This document shows positions 1 through 6,853 of a DNA stretch of 10,688 bases, in pieces (positions within the stretch are counted from its first letter, which is position 1; the number at the start of each line of letters is the position of its first letter). A model generated the notes under the pieces. That model was not told the origin of the DNA. It searched no databases and was given only the letters and a program-made list of their open reading frames with translations. A program made the translations under genes and the position numbers. This DNA is from Chloroflexota bacterium (lineage in GTDB: Bacteria > Chloroflexota > Dormibacteria > Dormibacterales > Dormibacteraceae). The DNA is taken from positions 1-10,688 of the forward strand of contig VBGE01000115.1 in assembly GCA_005880345.1 (NCBI GenBank). Reading direction: 5' to 3'.

Positions 1-957
1 GAGGGCATCCTGGAAGATGACGGCCGGTGCGGCCCCCAGGGCGCCCACGATGTTGGCGTAGTCAGCGTCGTTGATCGCCTGGGTCACGCCGATCAACAGG
101 ATCCAGCCGGCGATGAGCGAGACGATGATCGACCATACGATGCCCCGCGGGCCGCTGACGGCTGCGTTACGCGTCTCCTCCGTCATATGCGCCGATGCGT
201 CATAGCCCGTGAACGTGTACTGAGCCATCAGAAGGCCGGTGAGGAAGACGTAGATGGAGGCGCCCGCGAAGCTGAAGCCGGTCAGGTTGACGAACTTGGT
301 GAAGACATACGACGGCGACTGGTGGTACTTCGAGAACAAGAACAGGACGGCGACGATGATGAGCACGCCGGCGATGTGCCACCAAACCGATATGTCGTTG
401 AGCAGCGCCACGAGGCTCACTCCGAAAGTGTTGAGGAGTCCGTGGATGAACAGCACCACCGCGTAGACGGCGATGATCGAGATGCGAGGCCCTATGTCGG
501 TGCCGGCATTCAATGGGTTCGGCCAGGACGAGATGAACAGGCTGAGGAAGTAGTTGACGAAAAAGGCGAGCCCGAAGTCGATGCCCGCCGTCACCGCGAC
601 CTGGCCGAGCAGGTTGAACCAGCCGGTGATCCAGCTCCACCCGGCGCTGCTCTTGCCGCCGAGCTTGGCCGCCCAGTAGTAAAGGCCGCCTGCGGTGGGA
701 TAGCTCGAGCACACCTCCGCCATGGCCAGCCCGACCAGGATCACCATCACACCCACCAGCGGCCAGCCGATGTTGATGACGGCCGGCCCGCCGTTGCTCA
801 TGCCGAAGTAGAAGAGCGTCAGGCAGCCGGAGAGGATCGAGATGATCGTGAACGAGACGGCGAAGTTCGAGAAGCCACTCATCCGGCGCAGCAATTCCTG
901 CGCATAGCCCATGCGGTGAAGTGTGTCGACGTCCGAGCTGTGAGCCTCGACGCTCAT
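1..957 (-). CDS. APC-superfamily amino-acid permease (3' part cut by window edge)
   Basis: Integral membrane transporter that probably imports an amino acid or amine by proton or cation coupling. The reading frame is open from ATG at 957 to base 1, giving 319 residues with no stop; full members have about 480-530, so roughly the last third is outside. I see a short cytoplasmic N-terminus with the family-typical RRMSGFSNFAVSF (24-36), about seven hydrophobic helices (near 31-51, 65-85, 105-143 as a pair, 158-180, 188-208, 233-255, 272-292), the APC motif EVCSSYPTAGGLYYW (81-95) after helix 2, and TGYDASAHMTEETRNA (250-265) after helix 6. These two motifs are typical of the GABA/choline-type (ACT) branch. 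The start is supported by GGAGG at 967-971, 9 nt upstream. Substrate unknown. It is divergent from an RpiR regulator, which probably controls it. Confidence 0.93.
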   Translation of the reverse strand, partial: MSVEAHSSDVDTLHRMGYAQELLRRMSGFSNFAVSFTIISILSGCLTLFYFGMSNGGPAVINIGWPLVGVMVILVGLAMAEVCSSYPTAGGLYYWAAKLGGKSSAGWSWITGWFNLLGQVAVTAGIDFGLAFFVNYFLSLFISSWPNPLNAGTDIGPRISIIAVYAVVLFIHGLLNTFGVSLVALLNDISVWWHIAGVLIIVAVLFLFSKYHQSPSYVFTKFVNLTGFSFAGASIYVFLTGLLMAQYTFTGYDASAHMTEETRNAAVSGPRGIVWSIIVSLIAGWILLIGVTQAINDADYANIVGALGAAPAVIFQDAL

Positions 958-991
958 AAAGGTGCTCCTCCCTAGTAGCCTCTCCCTAGCG

Positions 992-1007
992 GCTTCGTAG
1001 GCGAAGC
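992..1007. promoter_or_regulatory. Inverted repeat, candidate operator for the RpiR regulator
   Basis: Perfect 6-bp arms GCTTCG and CGAAGC separated by TAGG. The dyad covers the predicted -10 hexamer and transcription start of the permease gene, where a bound protein would block RNA polymerase. RpiR-family proteins bind as dimers to such palindromes in the gap they share with divergent targets. That this protein binds here is inference. The same bases could also form a short hairpin, but only part of it would be in the transcript. Confidence 0.5.
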
Positions 1008-1032
1008 TAACAGTCGCCTGATGAGTTGTCAA
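1004..1032 (-). promoter_or_regulatory. Predicted sigma-70-type promoter of the permease gene
   Basis: Read on the minus strand there is a perfect -35 TTGACA (1027-1032), a 17-nt spacer, and -10 TAGCTT (1004-1009, three of six consensus bases including the key T-A and last T). Transcription would start near 997, giving a leader of about 40 nt with a good Shine-Dalgarno site. No comparably good plus-strand promoter for the RpiR gene is visible in the same gap. Confidence 0.6.
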
Positions 1033-1054
1033 GGATGTTCCCGGGAGAGGCGGA

Positions 1055-1954
1055 TTGGGGCAGGATGTAACAAACATAACGTCGCGCGATGCAGGTGACT
1101 CCCGCGTCGGCGAGCTCGTCCGCCAGCGCCTGGACAGCCTCAGCCCTGCCGAGCGCCGGCTCGCCCGGGTGCTGCTCGCCAGTTACCCCATCGCCGGCCT
1201 CGAAAGCGTGGCCAGGTTTGCCGAGCGGGCCGGCGTCAGCCCGCCGACGGTGACCCGCTTCATCACGAAGCTCGGTTTCCGGGGCTACCCGGAGTTTCAG
1301 GAGAACCTGCGCCACGAGGTGCAGGCGCGCCTGAGCTCGCCGCTCGCCCGATACCGAGACGAGCCCAAACGTGAGTCCCCGGTCGATGACGCGCTGGCCG
1401 TGTGGACCAGCAACCTGAAGAGCACCGTCGAGCTTCTGTCCGCGCGCGACATGAAGGAGGCGGTGGAGCTGCTGGCGGACGTGCGGCGCCGCGTCATGGT
1501 CCTGGGCGGGCGCGTGTCGGCCACGCTCGCGCGCTACCTCGCCGGCCAGCTGCACCTGCTCCGGCCTGGCATCGGCCTGGTGGATGCCGAGCGAAGCGCC
1601 CCCGCTCAGCAGCTCATCGACATGCGCAAGACGGACGTCCTGGTGGTTTTCGACTACCGCCGCTACCAGCCGGACACGATCGAGTGCGCGCGCCTGGCGG
1701 CGGGGCGGGGCTGCAGCGTGGTGCTCTTCACTGACCCATGGCTCTCGCCGGCGTCCGCCTTCTCGCGCCAGGTGCTGGTGACCAGCGTCGAGACGGTCGG
1801 CCCGTTCGACTCGCTGGTGGGCGCGATGGCGGTCGTGGAGGCGCTGGTCGCCGCCGTGCTCAGAAGACTGGGACCGCGGGCCGAGGCGCGGATGCAGAAC
1901 CTGGATCGGCTGCGAGCCGGCGACGTGCTTGGCGGCTCGGATCCGGGCGCGTAG
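1055..1954 (+). CDS. MurR/RpiR-family transcriptional regulator
   Basis: DNA-binding regulator of 299 residues, usual length for the family. The N-terminal HTH_6 domain spans about 15-92, with the recognition helix in the segment VSPPTVTRFITKLGF (61-75). The C-terminal SIS domain spans about 125-272, with VMVLGGRVSATLARYLAGQL (147-166) and DVLVVFDYRRYQPDT (194-208). In classical sugar-phosphate-binding members the second segment carries an SxSGxT loop; here it is DYRRYQPDT, so the ligand is probably not a sugar phosphate. Start: TTG at 1055 is the first possible start after an in-frame TGA (1022-1024), with GGGAGAGG (1043-1050) just upstream; no other start precedes the HTH. It is divergent from the APC permease, its likely target. 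Its last 95 bp are antisense to the convergent sigma-factor gene. Confidence 0.92.
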   Translation: MGQDVTNITSRDAGDSRVGELVRQRLDSLSPAERRLARVLLASYPIAGLESVARFAERAGVSPPTVTRFITKLGFRGYPEFQENLRHEVQARLSSPLARYRDEPKRESPVDDALAVWTSNLKSTVELLSARDMKEAVELLADVRRRVMVLGGRVSATLARYLAGQLHLLRPGIGLVDAERSAPAQQLIDMRKTDVLVVFDYRRYQPDTIECARLAAGRGCSVVLFTDPWLSPASAFSRQVLVTSVETVGPFDSLVGAMAVVEALVAAVLRRLGPRAEARMQNLDRLRAGDVLGGSDPGA

Positions 1955-2444
1955 GCAGCGCCGCCGCAGCGCGCAGGGCGCGGAGCTGCATCACCTTGAT
2001 CGCTCCGCATGTCCTGCCCATCTCGCCGGCCGTCTCTCGGATCGAGGAGCCCTTGAGGAAACGCAGCTCGAGGACCTGGCGATAGTGGTCGGGCAGCGCC
2101 GACAGGGTCGCTTCGAGCCACGCGGCCGACTCGTTCGATGGTTCGGGCGAGGCGTGGGCGGCCGGATCGGCCACCTCGTCGCCCAGCTCGGACTGGGGCA
2201 AGCGCAGGCGGTCTGTCCAGAACACGGCCAGCACCGACCGTGCGGTCGAGAACAGGTAGGCCCGGACCGAAGCCGGGGGCGCTCCCGCCCGCAACCTGGG
2301 CAGTGCCTTCACGGCGACCTGCTGGGTCAGGTCCTCGGCGTCGAACCGGTTGCCGACGCGGGCGAAAAGGAACGCATAGATCCGCTCGAACTCTTCGACC
2401 GGCGTGTACCCAACCGAGGCCGATTCCTCGTGGTCGAGATACAT
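1860..2444 (-). CDS. ECF-type RNA polymerase sigma factor
   Basis: Alternative sigma factor of 194 residues that would direct RNA polymerase to a special promoter set. Sigma region 2 lies at about 17-85, with FDAEDLTQQVAVKALPRL (34-51) in region 2.2-2.3 and RAYLFSTARSVLAVFWTDRL (61-80) in region 2.4. A Pro/Ala/Ser-rich linker (about 86-108) follows, then sigma region 4 at about 112-160 with LSALPDHYRQVLELRF (114-129) and a helix-turn-helix ending GAIKVMQLRALRAAA. The tail from about residue 164 is low-complexity, Arg/Ala/Pro-rich and encoded entirely by the strand opposite the RpiR gene, so it may be only read-through to the first stop. Start ATG 2442-2444 has no clear Shine-Dalgarno site; the true start could lie slightly further in. 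No anti-sigma gene is adjacent, so control is not by a neighbouring anti-sigma. Divergent from the MarR gene at 2494. Confidence 0.87.
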   Translation of the reverse strand: MYLDHEESASVGYTPVEEFERIYAFLFARVGNRFDAEDLTQQVAVKALPRLRAGAPPASVRAYLFSTARSVLAVFWTDRLRLPQSELGDEVADPAAHASPEPSNESAAWLEATLSALPDHYRQVLELRFLKGSSIRETAGEMGRTCGAIKVMQLRALRAAAALPTRPDPSRQARRRLAADPGSASAPRPAVPVF

Positions 2445-2480
2445 GTGGACGAGAATCTCGGGTTCGCAGGAGCTATTCCA

Positions 2481-2486
2481 TATACT
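2481..2486 (+). promoter_or_regulatory. -10 element of a probable leaderless promoter (MarR/aminotransferase operon)
   Basis: TATACT (five of six consensus bases) ends 7 nt before the ATG at 2494, so transcription would begin at or within a base of the start codon. No recognisable TTGACA-like -35 sits at the right distance. Leaderless messages are common in high-GC actinobacteria. An imperfect palindrome CGAGA-A-TCTCG (2450-2460) lies at the -35 position and may be an operator, possibly for the MarR protein itself. Confidence 0.5.
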
Positions 2487-2493
2487 CGCCCCG

Positions 2494-2994
2494 ATGCCCG
2501 AGAACGAGACGGACTGGACCGACGATCTCCTGCAGAGCTGGTCGGCGCTCCAGCCGGGTTTCGAGGTCGGCCCCTATGAGGTCACCGCCCGGATCTCCCG
2601 CCTGGCCCTCCACATCGCCCGCCACCAGGAGCAGGTCTTCGGCCGTTTCGGCCTGAACCGCGGCGACGTCGGGGTGCTGAGCGCGCTGCGGATCGCGGGA
2701 CCGCCCAACCACCTCTCGCCGACGCAGCTGTTCAAGGGCCTGATGCTCTCGTCGGCGGGGATCACGAGCCGGCTCGACCGTCTCGAGAAGCGCGGTCTGG
2801 TCCGCCGCATCCGCCATCCCAACGACCGGCGCGGCGTGCTCGTCGAGCTGACAGAGGAGGGCCGGTCTGTGCTGAACGACGCGGTCGCTGCCAACACGGC
2901 CGCTGAGCGCGACCTGGTGGCGGCTCTGGACGGCGACGACATGCACGCGCTTGCCCGCCTGTTGAAGAAGATGCTTGCCGCCGTCGAGGCATAG
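2494..2994 (+). CDS. MarR-family transcriptional regulator
   Basis: Winged-helix dimeric regulator, 166 residues from ATG 2494. The N-terminal dimerisation helix carries DWTDDLLQSW (7-16) and RISRLALHIA (33-42), typical of actinobacterial MarR proteins. The DNA-binding part follows: helix 2-3 region LSPTQLFKGLMLSSAG (74-89), recognition helix ITSRLDRLEKRGLVRR (90-105), and the wing with the hallmark HPNDRRGVLVELTEEG (108-123). The frame is open back to 2404, but those 30 extra residues lie across the promoter and the antisense start of the sigma gene. I prefer ATG 2494 because TATACT sits 7 nt before it. It is the first gene of the operon with the aminotransferase (16 bp downstream) and CoA ligase, so it likely autoregulates and controls them. 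Ligand unknown. Confidence 0.9.
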   Translation: MPENETDWTDDLLQSWSALQPGFEVGPYEVTARISRLALHIARHQEQVFGRFGLNRGDVGVLSALRIAGPPNHLSPTQLFKGLMLSSAGITSRLDRLEKRGLVRRIRHPNDRRGVLVELTEEGRSVLNDAVAANTAAERDLVAALDGDDMHALARLLKKMLAAVEA

Positions 2995-3010
2995 CATTCA
3001 AGGCGTGGTC

Positions 3011-4339
3011 ATGGAGGCCGTCAGGGCATTGTCGGCGGCGGAGATCACCGAGCTGTGCCTCCGCCACACGCTGTACGACTGGTCGGCCCAGACCGGTCTC
3101 CACCCGCTCCCGGTCACGGGCGCGCAGGGCGTCTACTTCCACACCGCTGACGGACGGCGGTTCATCGACTTCAACAGCCAGCTCATGTGCGTCAACGCGG
3201 GCCATGGCGACCGCCGCATCATCGAAGCGATCAAAGCCCAGGCGGAGCAGCTCCCCTACATCACCCCGTTCGCCGCGCACGAGTCGCGCGCCAGGTTGGG
3301 GGCCAAGCTGGCCGAGCTGCTGCCCGGGGACATCGACAAGGTCTTCTTCACGCTCGCCGGTGCGGACGCCAACGAGAATGCGATCAAGATCGCGCGCACC
3401 GTCACCGGCCGCGGCAAGATCCTCGCGCGCTACCGCTCCTACCACGGCTCGACAGGCAGCTCGGTCCAGGCCACCGGCGACCCGCGGCGGTGGGCCAACG
3501 AGGGCGTGACGTCCGGGGTCGTGCACGTGCTCGATCCGTATCACGGCATCCAGCGCGGCTGGGACACCGTTGAAGAAGCGCTGGCCGATCTCGAAGAGAC
3601 GATCCAGCTCGAAGGTCCTGCCACGATCGCCGCCTTCATCCTCGAGCCGATCGTCGGGACCAACGGCATCCTGATCCCGCCCGACGGCTACCTGCAGGGC
3701 GTGCGTGCTCTGTGCGACAGGTACGGGATCCTGATGATCTGCGACGAGGTGATGACGGGCTTTGGCCGCACCGGTCGCTGGTTCGCGGTCGACCACTGGG
3801 GCGTCGTGCCGGACATGATCACGATGGCCAAGGGCCTCACGAGCAGCTACGTGCCGCTGGGCGCAGTCGGCATGCGGCCGAAGGTCGCGGCGTACTTTGA
3901 CGACCACGTCTTCTACGGCGGCCTCACCTACAACAGCCACCCGCTCGGCTGTGCCGCGGCACTGGGCGCCATCCAGGCATATGAAGAGGACGACATGGTC
4001 GGCAACGCGGCGCGCATGGGCGAGGTGCTGGCGCGCCACCACAAGATGCTGCGCGACCGGCATCCTTGCGTCGGTGCGACGAGGTCGATCGGGCTCTTCG
4101 GGTGCCTCGAGCTGGTACGCGACAGTCAGACGCTCGAGCCGCTGGCGCCGTTCAACGGGACGTCACCGGAGATGAAGGCGATCTCGCAGGCGCTCCTCGC
4201 GGCGGGCATGTACACGTTCGTGCGGTGGAACACGATCATGACCAACCCTCCGCTTTGCATCACCGAGGCACAGCTCGACGAGGGTTTCGAGATCCTCGAC
4301 TCCGTCCTTGAGATCGGCGACCGAGCCGTCCGCGACTAG
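3011..4339 (+). CDS. Class-III PLP-dependent aminotransferase
   Basis: Transfers an amino group, usually from an omega-amino acid or amine to pyruvate or 2-oxoglutarate; cytoplasmic. The 442 residues match the family length. Visible features: substrate/cofactor loop near FIDFNSQLMCVNAGHG (51-66); the phosphate-binding turn AGADANENAIKIAR (116-129); the cofactor-stacking YHG (144-146); LEPIVGTNG (211-219); the PLP-nitrogen aspartate D245 in ICDEVMTGFGRTG; and the Schiff-base lysine K274 in TMAKGLTSSYVPLGAV. All key residues are present. The wording around K274 resembles taurine/beta-alanine:pyruvate-type enzymes, but substrate cannot be fixed. Start: ATG 3011 with AAGG 7 nt upstream; a longer frame from TTG 2975 would overlap the MarR gene and adds nothing conserved. 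Its 3' end overlaps the start of the CoA-ligase frame, implying a joint function. Confidence 0.93.
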   Translation: MEAVRALSAAEITELCLRHTLYDWSAQTGLHPLPVTGAQGVYFHTADGRRFIDFNSQLMCVNAGHGDRRIIEAIKAQAEQLPYITPFAAHESRARLGAKLAELLPGDIDKVFFTLAGADANENAIKIARTVTGRGKILARYRSYHGSTGSSVQATGDPRRWANEGVTSGVVHVLDPYHGIQRGWDTVEEALADLEETIQLEGPATIAAFILEPIVGTNGILIPPDGYLQGVRALCDRYGILMICDEVMTGFGRTGRWFAVDHWGVVPDMITMAKGLTSSYVPLGAVGMRPKVAAYFDDHVFYGGLTYNSHPLGCAAALGAIQAYEEDDMVGNAARMGEVLARHHKMLRDRHPCVGATRSIGLFGCLELVRDSQTLEPLAPFNGTSPEMKAISQALLAAGMYTFVRWNTIMTNPPLCITEAQLDEGFEILDSVLEIGDRAVRD

Positions 4340-5396
4340 GGATCTGCAGCTAGGCAAGCTGCAGGCCGGTTTGAAGGAAGTCCTGCGCACGAACGCGTTC
4401 TGGCGCGCTCGCCTGCACGACGTGCGTGGCTGGGACGATTTCGAGCGATTGCCGCTGACCGAGAAGTCGGAGCTGGTTGCCGACCAGGCATCACATGCCC
4501 CGTTCGGCACCAACCTGACCTATCCACTCGAGCGCTACGTGCGGATGCACCAGACGTCCGGTTCGAGTGGTGACCGGCCCCTCCGCTGGCTCGACACAGC
4601 GGAGTCGTGGGCGTGGTGGGAGCGCATCTGGGCCGAGCATGTCTATGGCGCAGCCGGCGTGACCGCGGCCGATCGCATCTTCTTCGCGTTTTCCTTCGGG
4701 CCGTTCATCGGGTTCTGGTCCGCGTTCGGCGGGGCGCAGCGCCTGGGCGCTCTGTGCATCTCAGGTGGTGCGATGACCAGCGAGCAGCGTGTGCGCAACA
4801 TGATCGACCTTGGCGCGACAGTGCTGATGTCGACGCCGACGTACGCACTTCGCCTGGCCGACGTGGCGAGCGATCTCGCCGTCAACCTCCCAGCCGGAAG
4901 CGTCCGGACCACGATCCACGCCGGCGAGCCGGGCGCCAGCATCCCATCGACACGCGCCGCGATCGAGGCGGCCTACTCTGCTTCCTGCTTCGACCACACC
5001 GGGATGACCGAGCTCGGCCCGACAGGGTTCAGCTGCTCCGCGCGAGACGGGGTGCACCTGGTCGAGTCGGAGTTCATCTTTGAGGTCTCGGACGACGGGG
5101 AGCTGATCGCCACCAACCTCGGACGCTGGGGCATGCCGTTGATCCGCTATCGCACGGGGGATCGCGTGGTCGCGTCCCGCTCGCCTTGCTCCTGCGGCAG
5201 CCCCTTCTTGAAGCTTGCGGGCGGAATCCAGGGCCGGGTCGACGACATGCTCACCGTTCGGGGCGTGAACCTGTTTCCTTCGCAGGTCGAGGACATCGTG
5301 CGGAGATACCCGGAGGTGACAGAGTTCGTCATCGCATCAGGAACGCTGCCCCGGTCAGAGTTGAAAGCGCGCCGCATCGTTCGCGTCGACCTGTGA
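4308..5396 (+). CDS. PaaK-type acyl/aryl-CoA ligase (adenylate-forming), apparently shortened C-terminal domain
   Basis: Family members activate a carboxylic acid such as phenylacetate with ATP and CoA. Seen here: N-terminal LKEVLRTNAFWRARL (22-36) and LPLTEKSEL (48-56); the ATP loop QTSGSSGDRPLRW (82-94); the adenine-site motif DHTGMTELGP (229-238); YRTGDRV (281-287); a C-x-C pair SPCSCG (292-297); and the hinge GRVDDMLTVRGVNLFPSQ (309-326). The protein is 362 residues, whereas PaaK relatives have about 430. The C-terminal domain begins normally (VEDIVRRYPEVTEFVI), then jumps to TLPRSELKARRIVRV, which looks like the usual extreme C-terminus. About 60-70 residues seem missing in frame, so activity is doubtful. 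Start TTG 4308 overlaps the aminotransferase by 32 bp with no Shine-Dalgarno site; translation is probably coupled. TTG 4371 is an alternative but would drop conserved residues. Confidence 0.85.
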   Translation: MRSATEPSATRDLQLGKLQAGLKEVLRTNAFWRARLHDVRGWDDFERLPLTEKSELVADQASHAPFGTNLTYPLERYVRMHQTSGSSGDRPLRWLDTAESWAWWERIWAEHVYGAAGVTAADRIFFAFSFGPFIGFWSAFGGAQRLGALCISGGAMTSEQRVRNMIDLGATVLMSTPTYALRLADVASDLAVNLPAGSVRTTIHAGEPGASIPSTRAAIEAAYSASCFDHTGMTELGPTGFSCSARDGVHLVESEFIFEVSDDGELIATNLGRWGMPLIRYRTGDRVVASRSPCSCGSPFLKLAGGIQGRVDDMLTVRGVNLFPSQVEDIVRRYPEVTEFVIASGTLPRSELKARRIVRVDL

Positions 5397-5418
5397 GGCC
5401 GCCGGAGTGAATATCGAG

Positions 5419-5874
5419 CTAGCGCCGTTCGTTCGCTCCGACGACTTCGGTCAGCAGGGTCAATAGAGAGTCCCGTTGTCGCGAATCGAGTGCGCCCACC
5501 AGGCGGTTGGTCATCGCGTGGGTCCGCGGGATCAGCTGCTGCACGGTATGGAGGCCTTTCGCGGTGAGCGTGATGGTCTTGCGCCGGCCGTCGCGCGTGT
5601 CGCGTGCGGTCTGGATTAGACCGCGGTCGGATAGTCGAGCCACCACTTCGGCCATCGTCGAGCGGTCGAGCGACACGCGCTCACCCAGTGTTCGCTGGTC
5701 GAGCTTCGGATCCGCGTACAGCGCGTTCAACGCCGCGAACTGGGGCGACGTGATCGTGTGCGACACCTCCTCGTCCCACAGCATGTTCATCACCTGGACG
5801 GCACGCCGCATCAGGTGGCCCGGGTGCCGCATCAGGTCTTCGGGTGGCACTCCGTCAGCCGTCCGTTTCTTCAC
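5419..5874 (-). CDS. MarR-family regulator, PcaV-like
   Basis: Dimeric winged-helix regulator of 151 residues. The N-terminus has HPGHLMRRAVQVMNMLWDEE (17-36), followed by TSPQFAALNAL (42-52), LDQRTLGERVSLDRSTMAEV (59-78) across the helix-turn-helix, and the wing signature RDTRDGRRKTITLTAKG (91-107). The HPGHLxRR start plus TSPQFAxLNAL and LDQRTxGERVxLDRST closely match my memory of Streptomyces PcaV, in which the arginine of that first helix (Arg15) holds protocatechuate; the equivalent here is R23. An aromatic-acid ligand is therefore likely but inferred. It is the last gene of the ABC importer operon. Its GTG start (5872-5874) lies 20 bp inside the LivM-type gene, so translation is coupled; ATG 5832 is too late to be the start. 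It ends 22 bp from the convergent CoA-ligase gene. No hairpin terminator is visible in that gap. Confidence 0.9.
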   Translation of the reverse strand: MKKRTADGVPPEDLMRHPGHLMRRAVQVMNMLWDEEVSHTITSPQFAALNALYADPKLDQRTLGERVSLDRSTMAEVVARLSDRGLIQTARDTRDGRRKTITLTAKGLHTVQQLIPRTHAMTNRLVGALDSRQRDSLLTLLTEVVGANERR

Positions 5875-6853
5875 GCTTGGCCCCCACCACCCGGTATCCC
5901 ACCGGCATCAACCGCAGGCCCAGGCGCTCCTCGACGGTCCCCCACAGCCCGCGGGGCAGGGCCAGCGCGAAGACGGCCGCGGTCGCCCCGAGACCGACGA
6001 GGTACCAAGGCCCGCCTTGAGTGAAAGTGGCCTGGATCGCGAAAAGCAGGATCGCGCCCAGGATCGGACCCTCGAAAGTGCCGAGGCCGCCGACGAGGAC
6101 CATGAAGATCATGTAGGCGGACCATTGGACGCTGAAAACGGAGCCGGGCTCGATGAACAGCGTGTTCGCAACCACGAGCACCCCCGCAGCGCTGCAGCCG
6201 AAGGCAGCCAGAACGAAGAGCAAGCGCTTGCGCGACGCGACCCTGACGCCAATTGAACGCGCGGCATCCTCATCGTCTCGAATCGCTTGCAGCGAAACAC
6301 CCAGAGGTGAACGCAAGAGAAGGAACAGGGCCGCGAGGAAGATGACGGCAAATCCCAGCGCGAGCCAGAACGTGTACGCCTGCCGGAAATTTGGCTCGTA
6401 CTGATTCAGCTGGATCAACGAGATGCCCGTGCCGGCTCCGAGGTTCTGATCGAGGCGCACGACTATCGAAGCCACCTCCGCGATGACCCACATGCCAATC
6501 GCAAATTGAGCCGCGCGCAGTCGGAGCGCGAACAGGGAGATCGGCACTGAGATGGCTCCTGCGACGACCGTGGCCACCAGCATCGCGGCGTACGGAGGCA
6601 CGCCGAGATTGGCGAAAAACACCGTCGCGTAAGCACCCATCCCAATGAACGCCTGCTGGCCGACGGACAACAGGCCGCCGTAGCCGGCGAGCGCGTTCCA
6701 CATCGCGGCGAGCAGGACGAGGATCAGCAGCGTCGTCAACTTCTGCACGACGTCCGGATCGAAGATCAACGGCACGGCGGCCAGGATCACGACCGACACC
6801 GCGAGGCCTCCCGTGAACACGCGAGAGGTGCGCGTCCAGCGCTCGACCTTCAT
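5855..6853 (-). CDS. LIV-type ABC importer permease, LivM family
   Basis: Membrane subunit of a HAAT-family ABC importer, 332 residues, normal length. About ten hydrophobic segments are visible, starting near 14-30 and 40-56. The LivM hallmark is AGYGGLLSVGQQAFIGMGAY (56-75). The cytoplasmic coupling loop that docks on the ATPase is SPLGVSLQAIRDDEDAARSI, about 20 residues in the middle-to-late part. The conserved segment VLVGGLGTFEGPILGA follows. Start ATG 6853 overlaps the LivH-type stop (ATGA, 4 bp), with GAGGA about 8 nt upstream. Forms the translocation pore with the LivH-type partner. This family carries branched-chain amino acids, urea, amides and aromatic acids, so the sequence alone does not give the substrate; context favours an aromatic acid. 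Confidence 0.94.
   Translation of the reverse strand: MKVERWTRTSRVFTGGLAVSVVILAAVPLIFDPDVVQKLTTLLILVLLAAMWNALAGYGGLLSVGQQAFIGMGAYATVFFANLGVPPYAAMLVATVVAGAISVPISLFALRLRAAQFAIGMWVIAEVASIVVRLDQNLGAGTGISLIQLNQYEPNFRQAYTFWLALGFAVIFLAALFLLLRSPLGVSLQAIRDDEDAARSIGVRVASRKRLLFVLAAFGCSAAGVLVVANTLFIEPGSVFSVQWSAYMIFMVLVGGLGTFEGPILGAILLFAIQATFTQGGPWYLVGLGATAAVFALALPRGLWGTVEERLGLRLMPVGYRVVGAKREETDG

Noticed and set aside
187..975. Long plus-strand open frame of 262 codons opposite the permease gene
   Set aside because: Its product is charged low-complexity sequence rich in Arg, Asp, Glu and His, and the opposite strand encodes a clear membrane permease. It is a GC-rich shadow.
2404..2493. Upstream extension of the first MarR gene to the in-frame start at 2404
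   Set aside because: The 30 residues are not MarR-like and would be translated across the -10 TATACT and the antisense start of the sigma gene.
2445..2493. ECF-type autoregulatory promoter (GGAAT ... CGTC) for the sigma gene on the minus strand
   Set aside because: The two elements are about 23 bp apart, too far for the usual 16-17 bp spacing.
2762..4063. Minus-strand open frame of 433 codons opposite the MarR and aminotransferase genes
   Set aside because: The aminotransferase on the other strand has all catalytic residues. This frame shows only Asp/Arg/Val-rich filler.
5397..5418. Intrinsic terminator between the convergent CoA-ligase and MarR genes
   Set aside because: I found no stem followed by a T-run on either strand in this 22-bp gap.
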